In this document: piece after piece, positions 6,787-6,938 of the stretch
How positions within the stretch are numbered: the stretch's first letter is position 1
How the letters are laid out: each line of letters begins with the position of its first letter
NCBI GenBank assembly: GCA_003555285.1
Contig: PWGH01000307.1
Location: 1 to 6,938, forward strand
Direction of reading: 5' to 3'
Length of the DNA stretch: 6,938 nucleotides
Source: Thioalkalivibrio sp.
Lineage (GTDB): Bacteria; Pseudomonadota; Gammaproteobacteria; Ectothiorhodospirales; Ectothiorhodospiraceae
Translations under genes and position numbers: made by a program
The notes under the pieces: generated by a model
Seen by the model: the letters and a program-made list of their open reading frames with translations, nothing else
What the model was told of the DNA's origin: nothing
Database searches by the model: none

Positions 6787-6938
6787 ATGCTGCAACGAGT
6801 ACTCATCGCGATCGACTTTTCCACAGGCTCCGCGGAAGCGCTCGCGGTCGCACGACAGCACTGTCCCGAGGCGACCAAACTGCTGTTCACGGTCATCAAG
6901 CCCTCGCAGGTGGCTGCGGGCGCGGCGGGGGCCTTTTC
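6787..6938 (+). CDS. Universal stress protein (UspA family), N-terminal 50 residues (cut by window edge)
   Basis: Only the first 50 codons are in the window. The opening MLQRVLIAIDFSTGSAEAL is the typical first beta strand and helix of a Usp domain (compare the family pattern of a hydrophobic strand ending in an aspartate, then S and an A/L-rich helix); the aspartate is D10. LLFTVIKP at 33-40 fits the second strand. The glycine-rich ATP-binding loop of ATP-binding Usp proteins would lie further on, so nucleotide binding cannot be judged. It might be a one-domain or tandem two-domain protein. It is divergent from the SulP gene and may share control through the 15-bp repeat between them. Usp proteins are cytoplasmic stress-response proteins of mostly indirect function. 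Confidence 0.82.
   Translation, partial: MLQRVLIAIDFSTGSAEALAVARQHCPEATKLLFTVIKPSQVAAGAAGAF

Noticed and set aside
6499..6861. 120-codon minus-strand frame running across the SulP/Usp intergenic region and the SulP N-terminus
   Set aside because: It overlaps SulP in another frame, crosses the tandem repeat and the Usp start, and has no family likeness.

Overview
The window looks like chromosomal DNA from a high-GC gammaproteobacterium. The main evidence is the minus-strand gene order miaB – phoH/ybeZ – ybeY – corC/ybeX – lnt, which is the conserved gammaproteobacterial (E. coli-like) order, together with strong G/C preference at third codon positions. The lineage cannot be fixed from sequence alone. 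A sulfur-oxidising or halophilic Chromatiales-type bacterium would fit, but that is a guess.

Layout, read along the minus strand from right to left. Positions 4994 to about 6649 encode a SulP-family anion transporter with a C-terminal STAS domain. A 200-240 bp non-coding stretch with an AT-rich part (about 4787-4870) separates it from miaB (3276-4757). The next two genes are joined by short overlaps: miaB/phoH share 20 nt and phoH/ybeY share 8 nt. They are followed by corC (806-1690) and the N-terminal 200 codons of lnt (1-601, cut by the window edge), with gaps of 173 and 204 bp. The only plus-strand gene is the start of a universal stress protein (Usp) gene at 6787. It is divergent from the SulP gene across about 137 bp that carries a 15-bp tandem repeat.

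How the genes work together, from knowledge of the families: MiaB methylthiolates i6A37 in tRNAs. YbeZ (PhoH-type ATPase) and YbeY (zinc endoribonuclease) act in rRNA maturation and ribosome quality control. CorC/YbeX is a CBS-domain protein linked to divalent cations and ribosome homeostasis. Lnt adds the third acyl chain to lipoproteins. The cluster is therefore a translation-and-envelope housekeeping operon. The SulP/Usp pair is a separate divergent unit, plausibly anion (bicarbonate or sulfate) uptake beside a stress protein.

I found no mobile element, CRISPR array, tRNA or rRNA, and no clear new system. The most unusual signals are two separate 15-bp tandem repeats: one in the SulP/Usp intergenic region, and one inside the 3' end of miaB that gives the protein a proline/histidine-rich five-residue repeat tail overlapping the phoH start.
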